Notes: generated by a model from the letters alone, not told the origin. Counted from the stretch's first letter, positions 7,972-14,915 are shown. The stretch: 33,788 bases of DNA from an uncultured Coriobacteriaceae bacterium (GCA_902803315.1 CADCPM010000062.1:1-33788); one strand, 5' to 3'. Made by a program: numbers and translations.

Positions 7972-8149
7972 TGCGGTTTGGCCCACCGCCAACTTCCATA
8001 GGGTCCAAATGCGCATTTGGGGGTGTGGGAAATTGCAGGTTTTGTCTCCACAGGTCGATTACCTGCGGTTTTGTAGAAGCCTTGCAGTTTGGGGGGTAGC
8101 CCAAATGCGCATTTGAGCCCATGGGAAGTTGGCGGTGGGTCAAACTGCA
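7972..8149. repeat. 178-bp inverted-repeat element with 48-bp arms and internal palindromes
   Basis: The left arm (7972-8019) and right arm (8102-8149) are reverse complements at 41 of 48 positions with no gaps. Each arm ends internally in the perfect palindrome CAAATGCGCATTTG (8006-8019 and 8102-8115). The central 82 bases and the arms also carry several copies of a TTGCRGTTTKG-like motif, near 7971, 8034, 8063 and 8082, plus the inverse at 8141. No target duplication is apparent. This fills much of the non-coding stretch 7923-8347; no convincing gene is present there on either strand, and I see nothing else of note between 8150 and 8347. Confidence 0.75.
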
Positions 8150-8347
8150 GGAACAAGGCGCCTGCCAAGCGCAGACAAGGCCTGCAAAGGAGGGCATCCC
8201 CCCTATCGCGCGTCTAATTTGTAGAGAAAACCAGTCCGGAAAGGGTACACTCTCCATCGTAGTCTGCACCTTTATCCCAAAGGCGCAAGACGGGTGCACG
8301 GCTGTCGGAGGCATGTTGCGAAGCAAGGCCAAGGCGAGAGGACGCAC

Positions 8348-8719
8348 ATGGGAGCATTCAACGACAAAGTCTATGCCGTGGTGAGCCAGATTCCCGAGGG
8401 CTACGTGTGCACCTACGGAGACGTCGCGCGGGCAATCGGTCAACCACGCAAGGCACTCTTCGTGGGCTATGCGATGAGGAGCTCCACCGCACCAGGAGCC
8501 ATACCGTGCCATCGAGTGGTATTCAAGGACGGGCGCTTTTGGGCCTACGACGAGGAGGGCAACCCCTCGCCACAAAAGATCATGCTCGAGCGCGAGGGCA
8601 CGCCGCTTCTGGACGACGATCACGTCGACCTCAAAAAATGCCACTGGACGCCTGGCACCACCGACGTGGAAGGTCGCCCTACCGACATCGACTGGGCTGC
8701 CGAGATGGGCGACTTCTAG
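8348..8719 (+). CDS. MGMT-family (methylated-DNA--protein-cysteine methyltransferase C-terminal domain) protein
   Basis: A 123-residue protein that is essentially the DNA-binding/alkyl-acceptor domain of O6-alkylguanine-DNA alkyltransferase. The N-terminal VYAVVSQIPEGYVCTYGDVA is the typical start of this domain, followed by the conserved IPCHRVVFKDG, whose Cys is the alkyl acceptor in active enzymes. The usual N-terminal domain of Ada/Ogt is absent, as in the short MGMT or alkyltransferase-like class. Because the PCHR Cys is retained it is more likely a catalytic or sensor-type protein than a Trp-type ATL. The start at 8348 has GAGAGGA about seven bases upstream, and the in-frame ATG 54 bases earlier lacks one. 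It is convergent with the aldolase gene downstream. Confidence 0.9.
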   Translation: MGAFNDKVYAVVSQIPEGYVCTYGDVARAIGQPRKALFVGYAMRSSTAPGAIPCHRVVFKDGRFWAYDEEGNPSPQKIMLEREGTPLLDDDHVDLKKCHWTPGTTDVEGRPTDIDWAAEMGDF

Positions 8720-8809
8720 TGGGCAGGATTGGGCAAGAGACGCCCTAGCTCTTGTTGGAATCCGTCACAGTGAGGATTGGCTTGCTGACTTTGTCCCATT
8801 CTTTCCGGT

Positions 8810-9478
8810 TCACTGCAGCGTAGTACGCCCGTAGGCTTTCTGCCAATTCGCGGTGAACTCCTCCATGGCGATGGCGGTACCGGGATGGGCCACCATGGCG
8901 CGAATGACGTCGGGCGCCACCGTAATGGACGGAACGCCGGCGGCCAGCAGCTGGTGCACCTGGTCCACGTTCTTGAAGCTCGCCGCGCACACCTTTGCGT
9001 CCATCCCGTACTGCGCGAGCGTGTTGACAAGTTCCATGACCTGCCCGACTCCGTCACCATAGTTGCACATGCGGTTGACGTAGGGTGCCAGATAGTCCGC
9101 ACCGGCCTTGGCCGCCCAAAAGGCCTGGTCGGGCGAGTAGATGCCCGTAGCAAGCACACAGATGCCCTTGGCTTTGACGGCGGGAATCGCGCGCAAGCCT
9201 TCGCGGGTGACGGGAATCTTGACCACGATGTTCTTTCCACCGCGTATCTGTGCAATGCGCTCCGCGTCGGCAAGAATACCCTCGTAGTCGAGGCTCACGA
9301 CCTGCGCGATGATCTTCTGATCTTCAGTAAGCACCTCTGCGAGCTCGGCAAACACTTGCTCAGGCTCCTTGCCGCTCTTGGTAATGATGGTGGGGTTGGT
9401 GGTCACCCCATCGATGGGCAAGTAGTCGCAAAGCTCGCGAATAGCCTCGGTATCGGCACTGTCAATAAAGAACTCCAT
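8810..9478 (-). CDS. fsa: Fructose-6-phosphate aldolase / transaldolase-like (FSA, TalC type)
   Basis: A 222-residue protein of the short transaldolase subfamily that includes E. coli FsaA/FsaB. The start MEFFIDSADT is typical, with Asp6; VTTNPTII lies near residue 25; the Schiff-base lysine is Lys87 in NIVVKIPVT; and ATGIYSPDQAFWAAKAGADY follows. FSA-type enzymes cleave fructose 6-phosphate or, better fitting this neighbourhood, 1-deoxyfructose 6-phosphate into glyceraldehyde 3-phosphate and hydroxyacetone. The ATG at 9478 is chosen because AAAGGA lies seven bases upstream and the protein starts at the usual residue; an ATG at 9484 would add Met-Thr. The frame stays open upstream through a 36-bp repeat, which I treat as leader. 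It lies 215 bases downstream of the glycyl radical enzyme gene on the same strand, probably in its operon. Confidence 0.92.
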   Translation of the reverse strand: MEFFIDSADTEAIRELCDYLPIDGVTTNPTIITKSGKEPEQVFAELAEVLTEDQKIIAQVVSLDYEGILADAERIAQIRGGKNIVVKIPVTREGLRAIPAVKAKGICVLATGIYSPDQAFWAAKAGADYLAPYVNRMCNYGDGVGQVMELVNTLAQYGMDAKVCAASFKNVDQVHQLLAAGVPSITVAPDVIRAMVAHPGTAIAMEEFTANWQKAYGRTTLQ

Positions 9479-9490
9479 GGTCATTTCCTT

Positions 9491-9561
9491 TCCCTCATAG
9501 ACGCGCGCGAAGCGCGCACCAACTTTTCCCTTATAGACGCGCGCGAAGCGCGCACCAACTT
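9491..9561. repeat. 36-bp tandem repeat (two copies) upstream of fsa, each with a GCGCGC hairpin
   Basis: Units at 9491-9525 and 9527-9561 are identical except one base, with period 36. Each includes GCGCGCGAAGCGCGC, which folds into a GC-rich hairpin. The pair sits in the fsa mRNA leader, ending just before its ribosome site, so it could influence translation or mRNA stability. Confidence 0.85.
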
Positions 9562-9595
9562 CTTCCCCCGTGGGCACGTAGAGCAGTGATGGAGC

Positions 9596-9688
9596 GGTAC
9601 GCTAACGGTTCTTCTCCGCCGCGAGTCGCGCGAAGCGCGAGCGAGCGAAGCGAGCGCCGAGCGGGTGGGGAAGGACCGTCAGCGTACC
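9596..9688. repeat. 93-bp imperfect inverted repeat between the radical enzyme and fsa genes
   Basis: A 22-base arm (9596-9617) pairs with 9667-9688 at 19 of 22 positions. All three differences are transitions, two of which still allow G-U pairing in RNA on one strand. The 49-base centre consists of repetitive GCGAGCGAAGCGAGC-type sequence that forms further hairpins. It begins six bases after the stop of the radical enzyme gene (reading on the minus strand), so it may protect or partially terminate the transcript. Confidence 0.75.
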
Positions 9689-9693
9689 ACCCC

Positions 9694-12111
9694 CTACAGC
9701 ACCTGCTCCGTGCGATCGATAATGTCATCCTGCGTCGCCTTGCTCAGCACGTTAAAGAACGCGCTGTACCCGGCTACGCGCACGATCAGGTCCTTGTGTC
9801 GCTCAGGGTGCTTCTGCGCGTCCAGCAGCGTTGCGCGATCCACCACATTGAACTGCACGTGATACCCATGCAGGCGGTTGAAGAACGTGCGCAGCATCAT
9901 CTCGAGCTTCATTTTGTTCTCATCCCGGGCAAGCATGGTGGGCGTCACCTTTTGGTTGAGCAGCACGCCGCCGGTGATCTTGTTGGTGGGAAGCTTGGAG
10001 ACGGTCTTGAACACGGCCGTCGGCCCCTGCTTGTCGGCGTTGTGTGCGGGGCTGCAGCCCTCGGCCAGCGGTTCGTGGGCATGGCGGCCATCCGGCGTCG
10101 CCATGGTACCCATGCCCTGACCCACATTGGCGCTGATGGAGCTTGTGCCGGCGTAGCGGATTCCGCCGATAGGCCCACGGCCAAAGCGGGTGTTGTGGTA
10201 TTTGGCGACCTCGTCGATGTAGGGCTCGTAGCACTCCACGGCCAGGCTGTCCACGTAGTCGTCGTCGTTGCCGTACTTGGGGGCACCGTCGATGAGCGTC
10301 TGCTGGATGCGCGCACCCTCCTCGCCCTCAAAGTCCGAGAGCAGCGCATCCCAGAGCTGCTGACGAGTAATGGCGCCCTCCTCGTACACGAGCTTCTTGA
10401 TGGCGGCGAGGCTGTCGGCCATGTTGGCGATGCCCACCTGCAGGCCACTTATAAAGTCGTAGACGGCGCCGCCCTCCTTGATGGTCTTGCCACGCGCGAT
10501 GCAGTCGTCGGTAAGCGCCGAGCACAGCACGTCGGGTACGTCGCGCTCGGAGGCCTTGTCGATGGCGTTCTCCACCACCACAGACCAACGGCACATCTCG
10601 CGCAGGCTGGCGTCCCAGGCGGCCATAAGGTCATCGAAGGACTCCCACTCAAGGAAGTTACCATGCGCCTCGACGAAGCGCTTGCCGGAGGTAAGATCCA
10701 CTCCCCCATTCATCGCGCAGAGCAAAAGGCGCGGGAAGTTGATGTAGCTCATGCCGGTGCATCTATAGCCCCATCGACCGGGCACGGCCGTCTCCACGCA
10801 ACCGATGGCAGAGTAGTTGTATGCGTCGTACTCGCTCACGCCCCAAGCGAGGAAGCTGGGGATGATGATTTCGTCGTTGTTGAGGGCAGGCATGCCAAAG
10901 CCGAGCTTCATGACCTCCACGCACTCGTCGAAGAAGGCAGGGTCGAGGTTCGCGTGATAGCGCACGGTGAGGTTGGGCTGCGTCAGGCGCGTCTGCGCAA
11001 CGGAACGCAGGACGAGCCAACTCATGGGGTTAACGGCGTCCTCGTGGGTATCGGGCGTCTGGCCGCCGATGGTGACGTTCTGGTACATGGGGCTGCCGGC
11101 CGAGCTGTACGTGTGCGCCTGGCTACGGATCTTCTGCACGGTGAGCGTCTTGACCCAGAGGTTGGTGAGCAGCTCGAGCGCCTCGTCCTCGGTGATGCGC
11201 CCCGCCGCGAGGTCGGCCTCGTAGAAGGGATCCATGTACTGGTCGAACCGGCCGAAGGAGAGGCTGTGACCGTTGGACTCGATCTGCAGCAGCACCTGGC
11301 TGAACCATACCGTCTGCACGGCCTCGTAGAAAGTCTGCGCCGGCTCATAAGGTACGCGCGTACAGGCAGCAGCCATGCGCTCGAGCTCCGCCTTGCGGAA
11401 GGGGTCGTCGCACGAAGCGGCCATCTCGCGTGCCAGCTCCGCATAGCGACAAGCCCAGCGACGAACGGCGTCGATCACCACGAGCACGGCCTTGTAGAAC
11501 ACGTACTTGTCTATGGAGTCTGGATCGGTGAGGTCGAGCGCAGCCTTTGCGGCGCGAGCGCGCTCCTCGTAGCCACGAAGGCCCTCCTTGAGCATGCGCG
11601 CGTGGTTGATGGCCAGGTGCGCGTCGCCTGCGTTGAGCTTGCCCTCCATGCCAAAGACGCCCGTCTCCATAAAGGGCGCAACCTCATCGGGAAGGAGCGC
11701 CTCGCCGCGGGCACGCAGGTTGTTGTTCTCCCAGAAAGGTGCGATCTCGCGGATTGCCTGCTTGTCGGCGTCGGTCACGTAAAACACGTCACCGTCGCGC
11801 TTCTCGAACTTGTCGAGCTCGTCGATCACGAAGCCGAGCGTGTACTCAGGGAACACCGGTGCGTTTCCGTTTTTGGTGGCCTGGTTACCGGCGATGAGCG
11901 TTTTGTCCTCGATGTAGATGCTCATGTTGTCCAGCACATGAGCAAAGGCCAGGGCACGACGAATCACGGCTGGCTGGTCTTGCGTCCGTCGGTACGACTC
12001 GGTATAGAGCACGGCACGCTCGGCGTCCACAAAGGGCTTCTCGTCGAGCACCTCCTCTCGAAAGGCTTGCATGCGCGTGGTTAGGGCGCCAAAGTGCTCG
12101 GTGTTTTGCAT
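9694..12111 (-). CDS. Glycyl radical enzyme, PflD/YbiW-type dehydratase (candidate 1,5-anhydrohexitol-6-phosphate lyase)
   Basis: An 805-residue glycyl radical enzyme. The radical loop VRVAGYSAFF puts the radical on Gly781, 24 residues from the end. The active-site Cys438 and Glu440 lie in SAIGCVETAVPG; this GCVE motif marks dehydratase/C-O-lyase members, whereas true pyruvate formate-lyase has Cys-Cys. The stretch GRWGYRCTGMSYINFPRLLL matches my recollection of the E. coli YbiW/PflD branch. Those enzymes open 1,5-anhydroglucitol- or 1,5-anhydromannitol-6-phosphate to 1-deoxyfructose 6-phosphate. The neighbouring FSA-type aldolase and GldA support the same role here. The start at 12111 has GAGG five bases upstream. 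It is divergent from its activase and transcribed from the promoter at 12163-12192. Annotation as formate acetyltransferase would be misleading. Related dehydratases (glycerol, choline lyase) cannot be excluded by eye. Confidence 0.85.
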   Translation of the reverse strand: MQNTEHFGALTTRMQAFREEVLDEKPFVDAERAVLYTESYRRTQDQPAVIRRALAFAHVLDNMSIYIEDKTLIAGNQATKNGNAPVFPEYTLGFVIDELDKFEKRDGDVFYVTDADKQAIREIAPFWENNNLRARGEALLPDEVAPFMETGVFGMEGKLNAGDAHLAINHARMLKEGLRGYEERARAAKAALDLTDPDSIDKYVFYKAVLVVIDAVRRWACRYAELAREMAASCDDPFRKAELERMAAACTRVPYEPAQTFYEAVQTVWFSQVLLQIESNGHSLSFGRFDQYMDPFYEADLAAGRITEDEALELLTNLWVKTLTVQKIRSQAHTYSSAGSPMYQNVTIGGQTPDTHEDAVNPMSWLVLRSVAQTRLTQPNLTVRYHANLDPAFFDECVEVMKLGFGMPALNNDEIIIPSFLAWGVSEYDAYNYSAIGCVETAVPGRWGYRCTGMSYINFPRLLLCAMNGGVDLTSGKRFVEAHGNFLEWESFDDLMAAWDASLREMCRWSVVVENAIDKASERDVPDVLCSALTDDCIARGKTIKEGGAVYDFISGLQVGIANMADSLAAIKKLVYEEGAITRQQLWDALLSDFEGEEGARIQQTLIDGAPKYGNDDDYVDSLAVECYEPYIDEVAKYHNTRFGRGPIGGIRYAGTSSISANVGQGMGTMATPDGRHAHEPLAEGCSPAHNADKQGPTAVFKTVSKLPTNKITGGVLLNQKVTPTMLARDENKMKLEMMLRTFFNRLHGYHVQFNVVDRATLLDAQKHPERHKDLIVRVAGYSAFFNVLSKATQDDIIDRTEQVL

Positions 12112-12146
12112 GGGTTCCTCACTTCTTCTCTTTCGGAATCTTGTGT

Positions 12147-12161
12147 ACTTTCGTTCGTAAC
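12147..12161. promoter_or_regulatory. Putative DeoR-family operator, copy 1
   Basis: ACTTTCGTTCGTAAC matches the copy at 12219-12233 at 13 of 15 positions; the two are 72 bp apart, near seven helical turns. It sits at the expected +1 of the radical enzyme promoter. DeoR-family repressors commonly bind TTCG-containing repeats, and a DeoR-family gene lies at 13248-13997. Confidence 0.6.
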
Positions 12162-12162
12162 T

Positions 12163-12192
12163 ATTGTAGAGGACATCTCTCAATATTGTCAA
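12163..12192 (-). promoter_or_regulatory. Sigma70-type promoter for the glycyl radical enzyme operon
   Basis: On the minus strand, TTGACA (12187-12192) and TACAAT (12163-12168) are separated by 18 bases, about 50 bases upstream of the radical enzyme start. This is a perfect -35 box and a five-of-six -10 box. The operator-like repeat at 12147-12161 would cover the transcription start, consistent with repression. Confidence 0.75.
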
Positions 12193-12218
12193 GTATAATT
12201 TCATATAACTTCTTCTAC

Positions 12219-12233
12219 ACTTTCGTACGCAAC
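12219..12233. promoter_or_regulatory. Putative DeoR-family operator, copy 2 (with an inverted partial copy at 12241-12251)
   Basis: ACTTTCGTACGCAAC lies upstream of the -35 box of the radical enzyme promoter and in the leader region of the divergent activase. Immediately downstream, ACTATCGAAAG (12241-12251) is an inverted partial copy, so TTTCG...CGAAA forms a dyad. Binding here and at copy 1 could form a loop that shuts both divergent genes. Confidence 0.55.
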
Positions 12234-12253
12234 TTTTGTTACTATCGAAAGAG

Positions 12254-12275
12254 GCAAAGGGGATACTCCCCATTG
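12254..12275. repeat. Degenerate REP-like hairpin in the activase leader
   Basis: CAAAGGGG (12255-12262) pairs with CCCCATTG (12268-12275) with one mismatch across ATACT. It resembles the GGGGACAGTCCCC hairpins elsewhere in the window and lies about 20 bases upstream of the activase ribosome site. Confidence 0.45.
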
Positions 12276-12306
12276 TCTGATGTTATTAATCAACGAGAGG
12301 ATCTCC

Positions 12307-13215
12307 ATGCAGCGTGCCACGGTGTTCAACATACAAAAATTCAGCCTCAACGATGGGCCGGGTATTCGCACCGTCGTCTTCCTCAAGGGATGTCCCCTGC
12401 GCTGCGCATGGTGCTCGAACCCCGAGAGCCAGAGTCGAGCGCCGCAACTCGAGTGGAAGAAGAGCGCCTGCCTAGGCTGCGGAGCGTGCCTCGCCGCGGC
12501 GCCAGACGCCAACGCCGCGGAAACCGCGGGCAAACGCCACGTGGACATACGAAGCTTGCGAGGCGACTCCTATCAGGGCAAAGCCGCTGTTGCGGCCTGC
12601 CCCGCCCATGCCCTCACCTGCACGGGAGAAACCAAGACCGTCGACGAGGTTCTTGAGTTCTGCCTTCAAGACAAGCCCTTTTACGAGGATTCGGGCGGTG
12701 GCGTTACCCTCTCCGGTGGCGAGGCGCTCACCTGGCCTGACTTCTGCGTCGAGCTACTCGACCGCCTGCGCGAGGAAAGCATAGACACCTGCATCGAGAC
12801 CGAGGCCCATGTGCCGAAAGAGACGTTCCAGCGCATCGCGCCGCAGCTCGACCACATGCTCATCGACCTCAAGCACGTCGACGCCGCCAAGGTGCGCGAC
12901 CACACAGCCGGCGAAGCCAACCTCATGCTGGACAACCTCCGCTGGGCAATCGCCCACCACCCAGACGTGCTCCCGCGCACACCAGTCATCCCCGGCTTCA
13001 ACGACGGCGAAGACGATGCTCACGCCATGGCCGCATGGCTGCACGAGGCGGGTGCCACGCGTGTGCAGCTCCTCCCCTTCCACAACTTTGGTGAGAGCAA
13101 ATACGATTTGCTAAGCATGCCCTATACGCTACACGGTGCCAAGAACCTGCGCTCCGACGACTTGGGAAACTATAGGCAGGTCTATCTGGATGAAGGCGTC
13201 GAGGCGTTCTTCTAG
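12307..13215 (+). CDS. Glycyl radical enzyme activating enzyme (radical SAM)
   Basis: A 302-residue radical SAM activase that would generate the glycyl radical on the divergent enzyme at 9694-12111. The SAM cluster motif CPLRCAWC (Cys29, Cys33, Cys36) follows FSLNDGPGIRTVVFLKG, and VTLSGGEAL is the SAM-binding GGE segment. A ferredoxin-like insert follows the cluster: CLGCGAC (Cys55, 58, 61), then Cys98 (ACPAHAL) and Cys105. Activases of this class usually carry two CxxCxxC...CP cluster sets; here the first set lacks its fourth CP cysteine and the second set is mostly missing, so at most one extra cluster seems likely. The start at 12307 has GAGAGGA nearby; an upstream in-frame codon at 12280 lacks one. 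It is convergent with the DeoR-family gene, with 32 bases between them. Confidence 0.92.
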   Translation: MQRATVFNIQKFSLNDGPGIRTVVFLKGCPLRCAWCSNPESQSRAPQLEWKKSACLGCGACLAAAPDANAAETAGKRHVDIRSLRGDSYQGKAAVAACPAHALTCTGETKTVDEVLEFCLQDKPFYEDSGGGVTLSGGEALTWPDFCVELLDRLREESIDTCIETEAHVPKETFQRIAPQLDHMLIDLKHVDAAKVRDHTAGEANLMLDNLRWAIAHHPDVLPRTPVIPGFNDGEDDAHAMAAWLHEAGATRVQLLPFHNFGESKYDLLSMPYTLHGAKNLRSDDLGNYRQVYLDEGVEAFF

Positions 13216-13247
13216 ACAACGCCGATTCAGTCCAGAGACCTCATAAG

Positions 13248-13997
13248 TTACGAGACGATCGTAACCACCACACCCGATTGCTCGAGGCTGTCGCGTTCGA
13301 CATCGGAAACGCAGCTGTCGGTGATTACGCTCACCCGTTTTCCAGGAAGGCGCATGGGGATGGAACCTCGCTGGGAGAACTTCTCGCTCTCGGTGATGAC
13401 CACCACCTCGGCGGCAGAGTCCGCCATCGAGCGAACCGCATCGGCACGCATCTGGTCGGCGTTGGTAAAGCCCACGCCGTCAATCCATCCGTCGGCACCG
13501 ATGAAGAGCCTCTCCACGTAGAATTCCTGCGCACAGGTACGCAGGAGCGGCCCGACCATCACTTGAGAGTCGCGCTGATAGGTCCCACCCAGCAACACAC
13601 AGCTCACACGCGAGCTGTCGCGCACGTAGCTAGCTATGAAAGCGCTGTTGGTAACAATAGTGACGTTTTGCGCCGTGTCCGCCAGCTCACGTGCGAGCAA
13701 GGCACAGCAGCTGCCACTCTCCACCATAACGGTCGAGCCGTCTGGCACCATCCGAGCCGCAGCACGGGCTATGTTTCGCTTTTCCTCGTAATGGTAGGCC
13801 AGTCGTCCTTGCACGTCGTTAGGATTTACAAGCTGGGCAAACCCGTGCACACGCTGAACGAGTCCCTTAGCCTGAAGGGCGTCGAGGTCCTTGCGCACGG
13901 TAACCTCGGAGACCCCCAACAGCTGCGCGAGCAGAGCGACCTCGACCTTTTCCTGTGACGTAAGCACCTCGAGTATTTGTGTGTCACGTTTGCCCAT
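13248..13997 (-). CDS. DeoR-family transcriptional repressor
   Basis: A 249-residue regulator of the DeoR/GlpR family, the usual length. The N-terminal winged helix (residues 7-55) includes LLAQLLGVSEVTVRKDLDAL as the recognition helix and RVHGFA after it. The C-terminal sugar-phosphate-sensing domain begins near residue 75 and shows VMVESGSCCALLARELA, VTNSAFIASYV, LLGGTY and FIGADGWIDGVGFTN, typical of DeoR effector domains. The start at 13997 has AAAGGAAAG just upstream. DeoR proteins usually respond to phosphorylated sugars, which suits a pathway starting from an anhydrohexitol 6-phosphate or ending in 1-deoxyfructose 6-phosphate. Two direct GCRTTCAAT copies (14010-14018, 14031-14039) in its own leader could serve autoregulation, though this is weak. 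Confidence 0.92.
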   Translation of the reverse strand: MGKRDTQILEVLTSQEKVEVALLAQLLGVSEVTVRKDLDALQAKGLVQRVHGFAQLVNPNDVQGRLAYHYEEKRNIARAAARMVPDGSTVMVESGSCCALLARELADTAQNVTIVTNSAFIASYVRDSSRVSCVLLGGTYQRDSQVMVGPLLRTCAQEFYVERLFIGADGWIDGVGFTNADQMRADAVRSMADSAAEVVVITESEKFSQRGSIPMRLPGKRVSVITDSCVSDVERDSLEQSGVVVTIVS

Positions 13998-14069
13998 GTA
14001 CTTTCCTTTGCGTTCAATTCGTTTTCTACCGCATTCAATATAACTCTGTTCGAAGGTCCATGGGCTTGC

Positions 14070-14097
14070 GGTGCAAAAGGGGACAGTCTTTTGCACC
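14070..14097. repeat. REP-like hairpin between the DeoR-family and DUF5714 genes
   Basis: GGTGCAAAAG (14070-14079) pairs with CTTTTGCACC (14088-14097), a perfect 10-bp stem. The loop contains GGGACAGT, so this is a copy of the family seen at 4194-4224 in which the second CCCC of the core has been lost. It lies 20 bases after the DUF5714 stop and could separate the two genes. Confidence 0.75.
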
Positions 14098-14117
14098 AAT
14101 CATCCGAACGACACAGA

Positions 14118-14732
14118 CTACTTTTCCCTCGGAAAGTACGGGCATCGAGAACCCATGCAAACAGCGTTCTTCTTATGCACCGCACAAGATGGCGTTTGAT
14201 CCCATTCCAACAATCGAGGCCCACCTAGGGCGTTGAAGTACGGTATCGCGGCTGAGACGGCCACTCGGGAGTCTCGCTTGCAGCAGCGCGGGCTTCCCGA
14301 TCGTGCGATGCGTGCGAGCAAATCCGAAACCAGGAGCTGACCCTCCTGCCAACCCTCGTCTACGAGCGGCGCGTTGTGTCGCACGATAGCATATGCCATA
14401 CCCGCCGAAACCGCAGCCCCACAGATGCCCCAGCATGCGCACGTGGCTCCCGGAACGCTCGACGAGCGAACGGCCATCTCCACGAGGTCCGCGTGTAGCA
14501 ATTCGTCCCGATTGGACGAGACCTCAGCATTGCGCCAGCACGCAAGCAGCACCGCTCCTACCGCATAGTGATGCAGAGGTCCGAAAGCGGGACAACGCGA
14601 ATCGGCCATGACCTGCTCGATTAGCTCGGCTGGCACAACGGACGTGCTCACCATGAGCATCTCTTCGAGCCATTCGTGCTGGCGTTCTTGTCCCACGACA
14701 TCCTTCCTTCCAATCAGACTAAAACCCATCAT
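14118..14732 (-). CDS. DUF5714-type cysteine-rich protein
   Basis: Up to 204 residues. The segments CPAFGPLHHYAVGAVLLACW, PGATCACWGICGAAVSAGMA and SGSPRCCKRDSRVAVSAAI match, from memory, the DUF5714 family, whose members occur alone or fused to methyltransferases in anaerobes; no reaction is established. The many conserved Cys (CACWGIC, RCCKRD and a C-terminal CMGSRCPYF) suggest metal or cofactor binding. Start choice is open: the ATGs at 14732 and 14729 follow GAAAGG closely, whereas the GTG at 14696 has a better AAGGAAGGA site six bases upstream and would give 192 residues. It lies between the DeoR-family gene and gldA, divergent from gldA. A link to the glycyl radical pathway is only positional. 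Confidence 0.7.
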   Translation of the reverse strand: MMGFSLIGRKDVVGQERQHEWLEEMLMVSTSVVPAELIEQVMADSRCPAFGPLHHYAVGAVLLACWRNAEVSSNRDELLHADLVEMAVRSSSVPGATCACWGICGAAVSAGMAYAIVRHNAPLVDEGWQEGQLLVSDLLARIARSGSPRCCKRDSRVAVSAAIPYFNALGGPRLLEWDQTPSCAVHKKNAVCMGSRCPYFPREK

Positions 14733-14855
14733 AGCCTTTCAGCGGGCATCCCTTGAAACCTCACCTCAAGCAATCTCAATTTCAGTCACGTTGGCGTACG
14801 GTCCCAGGCGCCATGTGCATGACCGGTTTACCGCGAGGCGCACCCGCAGTCTTGA

Positions 14856-14915
14856 AAGGCCCTTAGTCGGTACCAACAGCCCTGCGTGGACAAGGGCGTC
14901 GAGGCTTTCTTCTAA
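14856..14915 (+). pseudogene. Remnant of a second glycyl-radical activase C-terminus
   Basis: A 19-codon open stretch ending in TAA (14913-14915) reads ...RYQQPCVDKGVEAFF. The intact activase at 12307-13215 ends NYRQVYLDEGVEAFF, also directly before its stop. The last six residues are identical and DNA identity is clear over the final 20 bases. Immediately upstream an in-frame TGA ends the similarity. The simplest reading is the tail of a lost activase gene left upstream of gldA, implying an earlier gene order of activase then gldA. Confidence 0.6.

Noticed and set aside
7969..8150. Possible CRISPR array from repeated TTGCRGTTTKG motifs
   Set aside because: Repeats are short, degenerate, irregularly spaced and on both strands; no cas genes in the window.
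7602..8168. A 188-codon minus strand frame with repeated KCAFG motifs across the inverted-repeat element
   Set aside because: The repeats in the protein are simply the DNA palindrome CAAATGCGCATTTG translated; no ribosome site or family.
8720..8809. Terminator between the convergent MGMT-type and fsa genes
   Set aside because: No stem-loop of convincing strength was found in this 90-base gap.
9479..9577. An N-terminal extension of fsa through the 36-bp tandem repeats
   Set aside because: FSA-type proteins begin at M-x-F/FFIDSA; the ATG at 9478 has its own ribosome site and the extension is repeat DNA.
9586..12084. An open frame of more than 800 codons on the + strand opposite the glycyl radical enzyme gene
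   Set aside because: It mirrors the codon structure of the real gene, has no recognisable family, and its protein is rich in His/Val/Gly as expected for the antisense of a high-GC gene.
9694..12111. Calling the glycyl radical enzyme pyruvate formate-lyase
   Set aside because: The active site has GCVE rather than the tandem Cys-Cys of PFL, and the neighbours are an FSA aldolase and GldA.
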